The notes: generated from the letters alone by a model not told the origin. A DNA stretch of 64,000 nt from Epiperipatus broadwayi (GCA_028023455.1 JAQFVV010006231.1:5656036-5720035), one strand, 5' to 3'; shown: positions 1 through 13,560, counted from the stretch's first letter. Numbers and translations are program-made.

Positions 1-1325
1 ATCAACAATCAATTTTGTAATTGGATTTGAAAGTGATCCACTATATATTAGGCTAATTATTTAGTCCTTGCCAAACTTAGGGCAGATTATATGAACAATA
101 ATTTGGATGCACAAACTTAAATGCTAATCCATCAGAATATAACAAAAAAATAATAATGCTGGTATATAGAAACATGATGATGAGCATCAATGTCTTGACC
201 ATTTAATACCACTAATGTACTGGCCAATTTTAAACTTAATTTCTAATAATAAAAACTAAATAAAATGTAGTGCATGGACTTTAAAGGATATCCCTTTGCA
301 CCAGCCAGGATCATCATCATCTGGATATTCATAACACTAAACATAAACCCCAATCTATATAACTGACTATTATGCATGAATTCATCTTAGTGAGCAAGAA
401 CTCTTAACTGTTACTGTGAGCAAGAGATAAATAAATAAAATACTATTTTAGGATTAAATAAACAATAATATATTTAGAATTCCCTTTTCACTGAATTATA
501 TGGTTTTGAGAAAACAAATACAAAATAAATAGTTATTTACAACAGAACACACTATTTCATCTCTCACAAAAGCATAACTCTCACCATATTCCAAAGTAGC
601 TCTTAAAAACACAATCAATACTAAAATCACTTACTACTTAAAAATCATAATCTTCACAAAATCTGTGTAGGAAGTGCTTTTGGAAAAGAAAAATAGTAAT
701 GATTTCTTTCATGAAATTACAATTTTATAGTACTTGAAATTGCTATTTTTATGTATATAGGTTGTAAAAAAACAATTACCTTCATATTATTCATGATATG
801 ATTATTCTCACATTTTGAGCCAACAGTCATTAAGATTCCAACAGATACACAAAATACCTGTATACAATTCTACCAACAATTTACCTAATGATTAACACTA
901 AAATAATTTTCCCATAAGACAAATGGTACTATTGGAAAACTCATGCACTTCTATATCCAATTTTAAATAAAGATGCAAACTCACCAATGCTTGGCATCAT
1001 AATAAGCAATGAATAGGATTTGAATATCAACCTTTTGAAAATAAATACTGTATATGGTTTTTGCCTACACTATACTTGATTAGATACAAGAAAAACATTA
1101 CCATCTCAGAAACTATGTGAACGCCATCCACCATTAAGACTTTTACAAAGGCCTGCTTCAATACATTAATTAAGGTATATTATGTTAACAATGTAAATTG
1201 TTTTTTCTTCTCATTCTAACAAATTGTTGTAATTAATATAATGCAGGATTTGTCAATTTATACGAATTTATCTTTATTTTTATTTGTAATATCCTATGAA
1301 TTATTAATAAAGTTTTTTTGTAACA

Positions 1326-1326
<1 letters not shown>
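1..1326. other. AT-rich non-coding DNA, nothing recognised
   Basis: No long reading frame, RNA gene or repeat was recognised on either strand. The segment forms the left flank of the TTA-embedded LINE pair. It may be intronic or intergenic. Confidence 0.5.

Positions 1327-1413
<87 letters not shown>
1327..1413 (+). repeat. (TTA)n microsatellite, 87 bp, 5' of LINE copy A
   Basis: An uninterrupted TTA/ATT tract that ends directly at the first base of the LINE (GCTGCTGACTTTG). The apparent leucine-rich reading frame across it is a by-product of the repeat. It is either the target microsatellite into which the LINE inserted or the tail of an upstream element that is no longer recognisable. Confidence 0.95.
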
Positions 1414-1853
1414 GCTGCTGACTTTGTAGAGTTAACATGTGTTATTTGTCTCTCTGATTTTTGAATTCTATAATTCTTATTTGGCTAAGTTTTTTTTCCT
1501 ATTTGTAATGGTATTATTAAGTAGAGTTTGGAGATTTTATTGATCTTGTTTTGTATGTATTTTATTTTCTAATGGTTTTATATTTCAATTTTTTTTTATT
1601 GATTTCTTTTAACTTATTTTTAAGTAGCCATTTTTTTTTTGATTTTTTAATCTTGTTTTAGATTTTTTTTTTTTTTATCTTTGTTGGAATTTTTTTTTTT
1701 TTAATTAATTGATTTATTTTATTCTTTTTGATTTTTTTTTATCTTTACTTTAGATTCTTAATTATCTTACTTTTTAATCTCTGTTGGAATTTTAATTAGT
1801 TTTAATTTTATTTTTTTGTTTGTTTGGTTTTAAAACTTAAGGTTTTTATTATT

Positions 1854-2787
1854 ATGGATAAATGTAATTTTTGTCATTTAGCTCTTCCTTTTGGTGGAAA
1901 TTTTATAACTTGTCTGGGTTGTAATGGGAATGTTCATTTTAAATGTAGTACAGTAAGTGAAAAGACATTTAAAAATATGTCATCTACAAATAAAGCATTA
2001 TGGAGGTGTAAAAATTGTAGAGCAGGAACTAATTTAAATTTGACTTTAAATGATGGATCTAGTTCTGATTCCTTATCTAATTCTTTAGATAATAATTCTA
2101 GTCTTGAATTACTTCAGCAGATGAATAGAAAACTTGATATGCTGCCTGTTTTACAGAATAATATTGATTCCTTATCTCAATCTTTTGCTAAACTTACTTT
2201 AGAACTTGAATTAGTTCAAAATAATATAAAAATATTGATTAGAGAATTTAATGAAATGAAAGAAAAAGTAAAAGCACAAGATTCTTTGTTATGCAATTTG
2301 CAAAATGCAAGTTTTTTATTTAAAGCAGCAAAGATTAGAAAACAATATTGAAATTGTTGGTGTTGAATATGCTAATGATGAAAATTTATTTAATATTGTT
2401 GAAAATATAGCTAAAAAATTAGAATTGTCAGACTTTAATAAAAATTATATTAATTCTATTTATAGATTAAAATATGGAGGTAGTTTTAGGCCTGTAATAA
2501 AAGTTAATTTTGTTAGTAAAATGGTAAGAGATTTATTCTTGTCAGGAGGTAAAAGAATTAAATTATATCTATCTGATGTTTTGCCTATTGCTACAGCTGA
2601 TAAGCGTATATATTTGAATGAAGATTTGTTGCCTGAAAATAGGAAATTATTTTGGAAAGTTCATTCAATGGCTAAAGAAAATAAGTATAGATTTGTTTGG
2701 ATTAAAGATGGGAAAATTTGGTTGAGGAAAGATACTGGGGATAGGGCTATTAGGATTGTTTCTGAATCGGATTTGTCTAATTTATGA
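1854..2787 (+). pseudogene. LINE copy A ORF1 (PHD finger, coiled coil, Baculo_FP-like), frameshifted
   Basis: RNA-binding/chaperone-type ORF1 protein of the LINE. The likely start is ATG 1854 (MDKCNFCHLALPFGG). A zinc finger follows with the spacing of a PHD domain: CNFC, CLGC, HFKC, CKNC within the first 50 residues. Then come a Ser/Asn-rich linker, a leucine-heptad coiled coil (about residues 85-150) and a C-terminal domain with NNIEIVGV, INSIYRL, FRPVIKVNFVSK and YRFVWIKDGKIWLRKD. This last pattern is shared with Baculo_FP-type domains of CR1/Jockey LINE ORF1 proteins. One extra base near 2305 (tgcaaaatgcaag against tgcaaaaagaag in copy B) shifts the frame, so the 1854 frame stops at 2351 and the rest is read from another frame. 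The full product would be about 310 residues. The zinc finger, which is broken in copy B, is intact here. Confidence 0.85.
2785..2787 (+). other. in-frame TGA between ORF1 and ORF2 (recoding candidate), copy A
   Basis: The ORF1 stop (TTA TGA CAT) is followed in the same frame by open codons that run directly into the endonuclease domain of ORF2. There is no in-frame ATG until about residue 160 of ORF2, after the endonuclease catalytic motifs. The two nearby ATGs (2784 and 2789) are in other frames and stop after 6 and 24 codons. Either the UGA is read through, or ORF2 starts at a non-AUG codon such as the TTG at 2830. The same arrangement occurs in copy B. Confidence 0.5.
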
Positions 2788-5686
2788 CATGGATTATCTT
2801 TTAAAAATACTGTTACAGAAAAAGATAATTTGGCTATTGAAAATTTTAAGATTTTTCATATAAATATTCGTAGTGTGAGGAAACACTTTGATGAGTTGTT
2901 AATTCTTTTACATTCACTTGATTATTCATTTGATATTATAATTTTGTCTGAGATCTGGATTAAGGAATGTGAAAAAGGACTGTATGAGTTAGAGGGATAT
3001 ACATCAATTATTAATTGTAGAATTAATAATAGGTCAGGTGGAGTTTTAGTTTATTATAAATCAGTGCTTTGTGTGACTTCTATTGATGCAGTGTTTGATT
3101 CTTCTGAATGTCTTGTTTTAAATTTCATTTTAGGTTCAGACAAATTAACACTTATTGCTCTGTATAGGTCTTGCAGTCATACAGTTGAAAGCTTTAGTGA
3201 TGAACTTGGTGATTTGCTTACTAAATTAAATGATAAATTCATTATTCTTGTTGGTGACTTGAACATTGATATTTCTGGTGAAATTTCTGTTGCTGCTCAA
3301 CATTATTTAAATATGCTGTCACTTTTTGGATTTATTCAATGTTTATTTCATCCTACACATGTTACATCTTCATCATCTTCACTTATTGATCACGTCTTTG
3401 CTAGATGTCCTGAAAATATTCTTTTGAAAACATCTTTTTTGGATTGGTGTCTTACAGATCACAGAGGAATTGTTGTTACTTTTAAAAAGAATTTTTCTCA
3501 TAGTAAAAAGTGTTTTAAACTTTTATCTCATGATCGTTTGAAATCCTTAATTACTAAATATGATTGGAATTTAATCTTTGAGTTGAATGATGTAAATTGT
3601 GCATTTTCATTCTTTGTTGACAAGATGAAGGAGTTTATAGATTATTGTTCTTTTATAAAATATATAAAGAAGAAAGATCTGAAGAGACATGATTGGATTA
3701 CAAATGAGTTAATATCAAAAGTTAACAGTAAGAATAAATTGTACAAGCTTTTCAAAAGGTTTCCTGCTAATGAAGATTTAAAAATTCAGCTAAAGGTTCT
3801 TGATAAAGAAATAAAGAAAGATATAGTCAAAGCTAAATTGATTTTCTATTCTACTCAAATTGATTCTTTAAAATCAACTAAATTAAGCAACTTTTGGACT
3901 GTTGTTAAAAAATTTATTTTTAAAGAAGGATTTTCACAAATTTCTAGACTAAAGATTAATGAAATATCTATTGATGTTTTAAATAATTCAAAACTAATAG
4001 CTGATCATTTCAATCAATATTTTGTACATAGTGTGGAATTGTTAATGAATAGTTTTGACAATAATTGCAGTTCTCATGTTTTTCAATATGAGAAATCTAT
4101 CCTGAATTCTTTTGTTTTTAAAGAGATTGAAGATTGTGAAATTTTAGATTCTCTTTATAAAATGAGACATAAGAAATGTATTGGTTTGGATTGTATTTCT
4201 GTAAAAATATTAATTGAAAATGTTTCCATTCTTTTACCAATTTTATCTTTTTTATTTAATTCTTCTATTGATTCAGGATTCAGGTATATGTCCAGATTGT
4301 TTAAAATCTGCTGTTGTTACACCTATTTTTAAGAGTGAAGATAGGGAATGTTTGGAAAATTACAGGCCAATTTCTATTTTATCAACATTGTCTCAAATTT
4401 TGGAAATGTGTGTAAAAAACAGAATTGTTTTGTTTTTTCAAAAATATAATTTATTTTCAAACAATCAATTTGGGTTTTTGCCAGGAAGATCTACAGAACT
4501 GGCTTTATCTGAACATGTTTCAGTCATCACTGAATCTTTAGAAAAAGGTTACAAAACTATAGGCATTTATTTAGATTTGCGGAAAGCATTTGACTGTGTT
4601 CCACATGATATATTAATAATTAAGTTACACCATTGTGGCATAAGGAGTACTATGCTTGAATGGTTTAAATCTTATTTAAGTAATAGAAGCCAATTTGTAA
4701 AAATTAATAATTTTTTTGAGTGATTCTGAAATAATTAGATATGGAGTTCCTCAAGGTTCAGTCCTGTGTCCATTGTTATTTACTGTTTATATTAATGATC
4801 TGCTTGATCTTTCTCTTCATTCTAACATTTTTTGTTTTGCAGATGATACTGCTTTGGTTACTTCAGCAGTTTCATATAGTTTACTTGAGAAACTTGTGAA
4901 TGAAGATTTATTTAAAATTACACAATGGATGAACAATAATAGATTACTGCTAAATATTAATAAATGTAATTACATAATGTATTCTCTTAAAAATATTCCA
5001 GCAAAAGACTTGTTAATTCAATTGCCTTATGTTAATAAAACATCTTGTCAGAAAATTACCAGGACTTCAACAATTTCTTACCTTGGCTTGGTTTTGGATG
5101 AGTATTTACATTGGGATAAACATATTCTTTGGCTTCAAGTAAAATTAAGAAAACTTAATTTTCTTTTTTATAGATTAAGAGATTGTTTGAATAAATCTGT
5201 CCTATTAAGTATATATAAACAAATTTTCTTAAGCAGACTTTGTTATGGTATAACATTATGGGGTGGCACTGCAGCATATTTTTTGAAGTCTTTGCAAACA
5301 CTACAAAATTTTACGTTAAGAATTATTTTGTTTAAACCTTTGGATTTGCCAAGACTTGAATTATTTAAGTGTGCTGGAGTTTTAACTATTCATCAATTAT
5401 TTTTAGTGAATATTTTGTGTTATTATTTTAAATACAAAAAATGAATAAAAATAATTCTTCATCAATAATGGTGACTAGATCAAGTGATTTTGATTTATTA
5501 TTTGAACCAGTGTACTTTAAAACTCATTGTAGATATCAGAAATGTTATCTTGGTCCAAGATTTTATAATATTTTTATAAGAAACATTGGATTTAATGTTA
5601 ATGACCTATCAAGGAAAACTTTGAGAAAATTCATTATGAACTGGATTATAATTGATGATAATCAAAAACTTTTTATTTCTATTTAA
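2788..5686 (+). pseudogene. LINE copy A ORF2 (APE endonuclease + reverse transcriptase), three frameshifts
   Basis: Polyprotein that nicks the target and reverse-transcribes the element RNA. The endonuclease motifs are HINIRS, LSEIWI, VGDLNIDI, SLIDHVFA and LTDHRGI. The reverse transcriptase motifs are ENYRPISILS, NQFGFLPGRSTE, LDLRKAFDCVPHDIL, GVPQGSVLCPLLF, FCFADDTAL and SYLGLVLDEYLHWDKHI. Compared with copy B it has a 7-bp duplication near 4277, an extra T near 4713 and a missing A near 5440. It also has Gly-to-Cys in the conserved PQGSVLGPLLF motif (tgtcca against gggacca). It therefore reads as four overlapping pieces: 2788-4332, 4214-4723, 4716-5444 and 5441-5686. The FADD catalytic motif itself is intact. 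Confidence 0.9.
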
Positions 5687-5750
5687 TTATTTTATTGTAT
5701 ATTAATGTTTTTTATTTTATTTGCACATGTATTTTTGTTAAGCTCCATGC

Positions 5751-5766
5751 GTGATTTATTTATCAC
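5751..5766 (+). other. 3' UTR hairpin of LINE copy A
   Basis: GTGAT-TTATTT-ATCAC forms a perfect 5-bp stem with a 6-nt loop, about 30 bp before the TTA tail. The identical hairpin is at the same place in copy B. Short 3' UTR stem-loops are used by several LINEs for template recognition by their own reverse transcriptase; that role is an inference here. Confidence 0.5.
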
Positions 5767-5798
5767 AAGGAGATTATATGTTTAATAAATTAAATTAA

Positions 5799-5921
<123 letters not shown>

Positions 5922-6372
5922 GCTGCTGACTTTGTAGAGTTAACATGTGTTATTTGTCTCTCTGATTTTTGAATTCTATAATTCTTATTTGGCTAAGTTT
6001 TTTTCCTATTTGTGATGGTATTATTAAGTATAGTTTGGAGATTTTATTGATATTGTTTTGTATGTATTTTATTTTCTAATGGTTTTATATTTCAATTTTT
6101 TTTATTGATTTCTTTTAACTTATTTTTAAGTAGCCATTTTTTTTTTGATTTTTTAATCTTGTTTTAGAATTTTTTTTTTTATCTTAGTTTTTTATCTTTG
6201 TTGTAATTTTTTTTTTTTAATTAATTGATTTATTTTATTCTTTTTGATTTTTTTTTTTATCTTTACTTTAGATTCTTAATTATCTTACTTTTTAATCTCT
6301 GTTGGAATTTTAATTAGTTTTAATTTTATTTTTTGTTTGTTTGGTTTTAAAACTTAAGGTTTTTTTAATATT

Positions 6373-7305
6373 ATGGATAAATGTAATTCTTGACATTTAG
6401 CTCTTCCTTTTGGTGGAAATTTTATAACTTGTCTGGGTTGTAATGGGAATGTTCATTTTAAATGTAGTACAGTAAGTGAAAATACATTTAAAAATATGTC
6501 ATCTACAAATAAAGCATTATGGAGGTGTAAAAATTGTAGAGCAGGAACTAATTTAAATTTGACTTTAAATGATGGATCTAGTTCTGATTCCTTATCTAAT
6601 TCTTTAGATAATAATTCTAGTCTTGAATTACTTCAGCAGATGAATAGAAAACTTGATATGCTGCCTGTTTTACAGAATAATATTGATTCCTTATCTCAAT
6701 CTTTTGCTAAACTTACTTTAGAACTTGAATTAGTTCAAAATAATATAAAAATATTGATTAGAGAATTTAATGAAATGAAAGAAAAAGTAAAAGCACAAGA
6801 TTCTTTGTTATGCAATTTGCAAAAAGAAGTTTTTTATTTAAAGCAGCAAAGATTAGAAAACAATATTGAAATTGTTGCTGTCGATTATGCTAATGATGAA
6901 AATTTATTTAATATTGTTGAAAATATAGCTAAAAAATTAGAATTGTCAGACTTTAATAAAAATTATATTAATTCTATTTATAGATTAAAATATGGAGGTA
7001 GTTTTAGGCCTGTAATAAAAGTTAATTTTGTTAGTAAAATGGTAAGAGATTTATTCTTGTCAGGAGGTAAAAGAATTAAATTATATCTATCTGATGTTTT
7101 GCCCATTGCTACAGCTGATAAGTGTATATATTTGAATGAAGATTTGTTGCCTGAAAATAGGAAATTATTTTGGAAAGTTCTTTCAATGGCTAAAGAAAAT
7201 AAGTATAGATTTGTTTGGATTAAAGATGGGAAAATTTGGTTGAGGAAAGATACTGGGGATAGGGCTATTAGGATTGTTTCTGAATCGGATTTGTCTAATT
7301 TATGA
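6373..7305 (+). pseudogene. LINE copy B ORF1, early stop at codon 7
   Basis: Same ORF1 as in copy A, starting at ATG 6373. TTTTGT in A is TCTTGA here, so the seventh codon is TGA (6391-6393) and the first zinc-finger cysteine pair is destroyed (CNS-stop instead of CNFC). After that stop the frame is open to 7305, with the rest of the PHD-type finger, the coiled coil and the Baculo_FP-like C-terminal domain all present without the frameshift seen in A. From the next ATG (6496, MSSTNKALWRCKN) about 269 residues could still be made without the finger. The total expected length is 310 residues. Confidence 0.85.
7303..7305 (+). other. in-frame TGA between ORF1 and ORF2 (recoding candidate), copy B
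   Basis: TTA TGA CAT, identical to copy A. ORF1 and ORF2 are again in one frame, with only this stop between the ORF1 C-terminus and the endonuclease N-terminus. No ATG precedes the catalytic endonuclease motifs. Confidence 0.5.
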
Positions 7306-10212
7306 CATGGATTATCTTTTAAAAATACTGTTACAGAAAAAGATAATTTGGCTATTGAAAATTTTAAGATTTTTCATATAAATATTCATAGTGTGAGGAA
7401 ACACTTTGATGAGTTGTTAATTCTTTTACATTCACTTGATTATTCATTTGATATTATAATTTTGTCTGAGATCTGGATTAAGGAATGTGAAAAAGGACTG
7501 TATGAGTTAGAGGGATATACATCAATTATTAATTGTAGAATTAATAATAGGTCAGGTGGAGTTTTAGTTTATTATAAATCAGTGCTTTGTGTGACTTCTA
7601 TTGATGCAGTGTTTGATTCTTCTGAATGTCTTGTTTTAAATTTCATTTTAGGTTCAGACAAATTAACACTTATTGCTCTGTATAGGTCTTGCAGTCATAC
7701 AGTTGAAAGCTTTAGTGATGAACTTGGTGATTTGCTTACTAAATTAAATGATAAATTCATTATTCTTGTTGGTGACTTGAACATTGATATTTCTGGTGAA
7801 ATTTCTGTTGCTGCTCAACATTATTTAAATATGCTGTCACTTTTTGGATTTATTCAATGTTTATTTCATCCTACATGTGTTACATCTTCATCATCTTCAC
7901 TTATTGATCACGTCTTTGCTAGATGTCCTGAAAATATTCTTTTGAAAACATCTTTTTTGGATTGGTGTCTTACAGATCACAGAGGAATTGTTGTTACTTT
8001 TAAAAAGAATTTTTCTCATAGTAAAAAGTGTTTTAAACTTTTATCTCATGATCGTTTGAAATCCTTAATTACTAAATATGATTGGAATTTAATCTTTGAG
8101 TTGAATGATGTAAATTGTGCATTTTCATTCTTTGTTGACAAGATGAAGGAGTTTATAGATTATTGTTCTTTTATAAAATATATAAAGAAGAAAGATCTGA
8201 AGAGACATGATTGGATTACAAATGAGTTAATATCAAAAGTTAACAGTAAGAATAAATTGTACAAGCTTTTCAAAAGGTTTCCTGCTAATGAAGATTTAAA
8301 AATTCAGCTAAAGGTTCTTGATAAAGAAATAAAGAAAGATATAGTCAAAGCTAAATTGATTTTCTATTCTACTCAAATTGATTCTTTAAAATCAACTAAA
8401 TTAAGCAACTTTTGGACTGTTGTTAAAAAATTTATTTTTAAAGAAGGATTTTCACAAATTTCTAGACTAAAGATTAATGAAATATCTATTGATGTTTTAA
8501 ATAATTCAAAACTAATAGCTGATCATTTCAATCAATATTTTGTACACAGTGTGGAATTGTTAATGAATAGTTTTGACAATAATTGCATTTCTCATGTTTT
8601 TCAATATAAGAAATCTATCCTAAATTCTTTTGTTTTTAAAGAGATTGAAGATTGTGAAATTTTAGATTCTCTTTATAAAATGAGACATAAAAAATGTATT
8701 GGTTTGGATTGTATTTCTGTGAAAATATTAATTGAAAATGTTTCCATTCTTTTACCAATTTTATCTTTTTTATTTAATTCTTCTATTGATTCAGGTATAT
8801 TTCCAGATTGTTTAAAATCTGCTGTTGTTACACCTATTTTTAAGAGTGGAGATAGGGAATGTTTGGAAAACTACAGGCCAATTTCTATTTTATCAACATT
8901 GTCTCAAATTTTGGAAATGTGTGTAAAAAACAGAATTGTTTTGTTTTTTCAAAAATATAATTTATTTTCAAACAATCAATTTGGGTTTTTGCCAGGAAGA
9001 TCTACAGAACTGGCTTTATCTGAACATGCTTTATCTGAACATGTTTCAGTCATCACTGAATCTTTAGAAAAAGGTTACAAAACTATAGGCATTTATTTAG
9101 ATTTGCGGAAAGCATTTGACTGTGTTCCACATGATATATTAATAATTAAGTTACACCATTGTGGCATAAGGAGTGCTATGCTTGAATGGTTTAAATCTTA
9201 TTTAAGTAATAGAAGCCAATTTGTGAAAATTAATAATTTTTTGAGTGATTCTGAAATAATTAGATATGGAGTTCCTCAAGGTTCAGTCCTGGGACCATTG
9301 TTATTTACTGTTTATATTAATGATCTGCTTGATCTTTCTCTTCATTCTAACATTTTTTGTTTTGCAGATGATACTGCTTTGGTTACTTCAGCAGTTTCAT
9401 ATAGTTTGCTTGAGAAACTTGTGAATGAAGATTTATTTAAAATTACACAATGGATGAACAGTAATAGATTACTGCTAAATATTAATAAATGTAATTACAT
9501 AATGTATTCTCTTAAAAATATTCCAGCAAAAGACTTGTTAATTCAATTGCCTTATGTGAATAAAACGTCTTGTCAGAAAATTACCAGGACTTCAACAATT
9601 TCTTACCTTGGCTTGGTTTTGGATGAGTATTTACATTGGGATAAACATATTCTTTGCTTCAAGTAAAGTTAAGAAAACTTAATTTTTTTTTTTTATAGAT
9701 TAAGAGATTGTTTGAATAAATCTGTCCTATTAAGTATATATAAACAAATTTTCTTAAGCAGACTTTCTTATGGTATAACATTATGGGGTGGCACTGCAGC
9801 ATATTTTTTGAAGTCATTGCAAACACTACAAAATTTTACGTTAAGAATTATTTTGTTTAAACCTTTGGATTTGCCAAGACTTGAATTATTTAAGTGTGCT
9901 GGAGTTTTAACTATTCATCAATTATTTTTAGTGAATATTTTGTGTTATTATATTAAATACAAAAAAATGAATAAATATAACTCTTCATCAATAATGGTAA
10001 CTAGATCAAGTGATTTTGATTTATTATTTGAACCAGTGTACTTTAAAACTCATTGCAGATATCAGAAATGTTATCTTGGTCCAAGATTTTATAATATTTT
10101 TATAATAAACATTGGGTTTAATGTTAATGACTTATCAAGGAAAATTTTGAGAAAATTAATTATGAACTGGATTGTAATTGATGATAATCAAAAACTTTTT
10201 ATTTCTATTTGA
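7306..10212 (+). pseudogene. LINE copy B ORF2 (APE endonuclease + reverse transcriptase), nearly intact
   Basis: Same protein as copy A ORF2, about 968 codons counted from the base after the TGA. The endonuclease (about residues 18-225) has HINIHS, LSEIWI, VGDLNIDI, SLIDHVFA and LTDHRGI. The reverse transcriptase (about 440-720) has ENYRPISILS, NQFGFLPGRSTE, DLRKAFDCVPHDIL, GVPQGSVLGPLLF and FCFADDTAL. One base is missing at about 9656 (tttgcttc against tttggcttc). The frame is restored near 9683 by one extra T in a T12 run, so only about nine codons are out of frame, but that patch contains a stop (9664-9666). A 15-bp in-frame duplication adds a second ALSEH after the PGRSTE motif. The C-terminal region after 9712 is back in the original frame. 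Confidence 0.9.
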
Positions 10213-10275
10213 TTATTTTATTGTATATTAATGTTTTTTATTTTATTGCACATGTATTTTTGTTAAGCTCCATGC

Positions 10276-10291
10276 GTGATTTATTTATCAC
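10276..10291 (+). other. 3' UTR hairpin of LINE copy B
   Basis: GTGAT-TTATTT-ATCAC, identical in sequence and position to the hairpin of copy A. It is a candidate 3' recognition structure. Confidence 0.5.
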
Positions 10292-10323
10292 AAGGAGATT
10301 ATATGTTTAATAAATTAAATTAA

Positions 10324-11134
<811 letters not shown>

Positions 11135-11566
11135 GCTGCGAGTTATTAAAAGCTTATAGCAAAAAAACTTGTTGGGTATTGAAAACTTATCTTCATCAAT
11201 CTACTTAGCACATACTATATCAGTTGTTCCATAAAAAAGAGAGAATATATTTTTGCATAGCATATAAAATGTGTCTTTAATATTTTACTATATGTTGAAA
11301 ATGAATGATTAATTCTTACTCTTTCATACTGATCAAATGCAGGTTAGAAAGGGTTTTTATAAATGTCACACAATCTTAGATTATTTTGCTCACATTTTAT
11401 AAAGTAAGCAATATGGATGTTGACCATTACAAAAGCTCATCTACATATGTAGGAAAAAATCTAATTGCTGATCATAATAATAGTAAATCAGTCTTAAATA
11501 GATTATTTTAGAGTAAAAGTTTGTACGTACATAATAATGAGCTGCTGGATCATGAACATTATTACG
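11135..11566. other. AT-rich non-coding DNA
   Basis: No gene or repeat recognised. Confidence 0.5.
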
Positions 11567-11576
11567 ATATTTCTTT

Positions 11577-11672
11577 TTTTTTTATATATGTCAAAGCCTT
11601 GACCAGAAAGCGAACCTGGGCCAGCTGCTTGGAAGGCAGCTATGCTAACCACCAGACCACCAATGCTTGACT
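11577..11672 (-). mobile_element. tRNA-Gly(TCC)-derived SINE, copy 1
   Basis: On the minus strand, 11666 to 11596 reads as an almost complete tRNA-Gly. The acceptor arm is GCATTGG paired with TCAAGGC (6 of 7 pairs). The A box is TGGTCTGGTGG, the anticodon arm CTGC-CTTCCAA-GCAG has anticodon TCC, and the B box is GGTTCGCTTTC in a five-pair T arm. It is followed by TTTGACATATAT and an A-run. The 10-bp direct repeat ATATTTCTTT at 11567-11576 and 11673-11682 is a target-site duplication. This shows retroposition rather than a resident tRNA gene. Confidence 0.8.
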
Positions 11673-11682
11673 ATATTTCTTT

Positions 11683-13369
11683 CTTTGGTTGCCATCTAAT
11701 TAGATAGTTATTGATTTCCCAATCAATAATTTGGTGTCTGAAAAAGTTATGCATAAATATTTTTGAAAGAAAATTTCATTACTTGAAAATATTAACTACG
11801 TAAAACTTTGTTTTAAGTTTCATCTAGTTCAAATCTCAAGTCATGGCAGGAAGGTATATAACATTTATAAATATTCTACTGCAAAGCAAAGGCTTCTCCA
11901 ATAGTGCCTTATAGATGAACATTAGAAGAATTCTCATCAGACTTTCCAATTGCCAGGTAATGAGTTCGAGCATTTTAAAATTCTTTTTTAGGCTCTAGCT
12001 AAAGGATTAGATAGCCATTTATTGACAAGTATAGAATAGTTAACTGAATTGGTTATGAGACAGCTACCTGAAAAAAAAGTTCTAGCCTATTGAAAAAAAA
12101 ATTAAATTTATTAAGCTCAGATTCAAATTCAGGTTACAAGCATGACAAATGGTTATTTTGTTCCATGAGACTTCATTGTCGTTAAATGTATTAATGACCA
12201 TTATCAAAGATTCTTTAAGACAAAGTATCTGAACATATACACATATGCATACACATATTATCGTGTTAGGAAATTTACAACTGTAAAGGAATAGTTTGGA
12301 AATATTTATATTAGAAACTATGTATTATTCTGCTTGAGAATGATTATCAATATTTCAGAAAAAGCACACAGAGAAATGGACTTTTGAAAAGTTAAACGAA
12401 AGGGTTAAATATATATAAATTAAACATATACATCACTTAATCATATTTTATTAATAGTAAAAAAAAAAAAAAATCTAGAAAACTGTTCTGCAATTCTGCA
12501 TTGCCATGAAATATTTGAAAGATGACAAGACATGCCTTGTTCTTTTAACTGCTTTAAAATAAAATTCTGACAAGCCTTTTTTTTTATAATGACAAAATTT
12601 ATTGAATTGTTTTCATTGGAAGTTTTATCTTTTTTCTAGCAAACAATTTAAAAATATTTGATTTATACTAATTTTCATTTAATTATACAATTTATTTATT
12701 TTCAAATGTTTCATCTGCTATTTTAAATTAACAATTAAGATTTATTGTTTCCAGTAAATATTAGTGAAAACTGTTATATATATACTGAAAACTTACCAAA
12801 AATAATGCCATAGCAACGCAGCAAAAATGTACATTAAACTAGTATTGCTGTTAACTTTAATAAAAGGCAAATATTTATTTTCAAAACCTAACCCAAATAT
12901 ATAATTAAATCTTTACGTTTTATTATTACTAATATTATTATTATTACATTATCGAAGAGTAGAGTTTTAAAGAAAAAAGAAAGACTCTTCCTATTTACCA
13001 CTTAAATTATATTTCATTAACAAATAGTTCTCTTCACCTTATTGTACAGTTATCCTTTAACCAGAGAGAATCTTTTAATTACTCAGGCTTACAATAGGTG
13101 GTTCTAGGCTATTGAAAATATTTTTGGAAGCATATGCTGAATTGGTAAAGACGTCTTATTGTTTTATCAATTTTATGGCTTGCTATTTAGACTTCTTCAT
13201 ATCCATTTAGATGATCTGCTCAATTAAAATCTGCATGATTAACTTATTTAATAAAAATTTAGTTTATATTACAAAAAAATGCACTTTCATCCAGACATCA
13301 CAATCTGTTGCTAGTATCACTATCATTATCAATAATATTCTGTTCTATGGACAGATCCAGAGAGTAGTC
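11683..13369. other. AT-rich non-coding DNA
   Basis: No reading frame or known element recognised; scattered homopolymer runs only. Confidence 0.45.
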
Positions 13370-13560
13370 ACAACACCAATTCATTCATTTTCCTACTCCG
13401 TTCTCTTCATTGCCCAACTCTTCCCATCTCTTATATCATCCAATGTCAATCTTTTCTGCCCTTTTTTCCCAACCACTCGGTCCAAAACATCTCTTATTAA
13501 ACTATACTTTCTTCTTAATATATGCCAATCGAGTTTCTCTTCCTATTTCTAATTTCCTCA
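13370..13560 (-). mobile_element. possible LINE C-terminal fragment
   Basis: On the minus strand, pieces such as KGQKRLTLDDIRDGKSWAMK can be read. This is the basic, W-containing C-terminal style (DDIR...W...R) common downstream of LINE reverse transcriptases. Base composition is more GC-rich than its flanks. Stops follow on both sides. The call is weak and rests on a short motif only. Confidence 0.25.

Larger units (their letters stand above)
1414..5798 (+). mobile_element. LINE (CR1/Jockey group), full-length copy A
   Basis: Non-LTR retrotransposon with a T-rich 5' UTR (about 1414-1853), ORF1, a single TGA, ORF2, and a short 3' UTR ending in AATAAATTAAATTAAA followed by (TTA)n. It starts at the same base as copy B (5922) and ends at the same base before TTA, so both copies appear full length. 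The two are close to identical base for base, which indicates recent activity or recent duplication. The CR1/Jockey-group call rests on ORF1 with a PHD-type finger and Baculo_FP-like domain plus an ORF2 of about 965 residues with an N-terminal APE endonuclease. The exact clade would need a phylogeny. This copy has a frameshift in ORF1 and three in ORF2, so it should not be autonomous. Confidence 0.9.
5922..10323 (+). mobile_element. LINE (CR1/Jockey group), full-length copy B
   Basis: Second copy of the same element in head-to-tail tandem with copy A; the period is 4508 bp. Layout and termini are the same, and almost every difference from A is a single base or a small indel. The T-rich 5' UTR shows the expected length variation in its poly(T) runs. 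Of the two copies this is the closer to intact: one premature stop early in ORF1 and one short out-of-frame patch in ORF2. It is followed by an 811-bp TTA tract. Confidence 0.9.

Noticed and set aside
1241-1429. Open frame encoding a long polyleucine stretch
   Set aside because: It is only a translation of the TTA microsatellite, with no ATG-supported context or other codon signal.
11596-11666. Functional tRNA-Gly(TCC) gene on the minus strand
   Set aside because: There is a mismatch in the acceptor stem, an A-tail after the 3' end and a 10-bp target duplication, so it is a SINE or retroposed tRNA.
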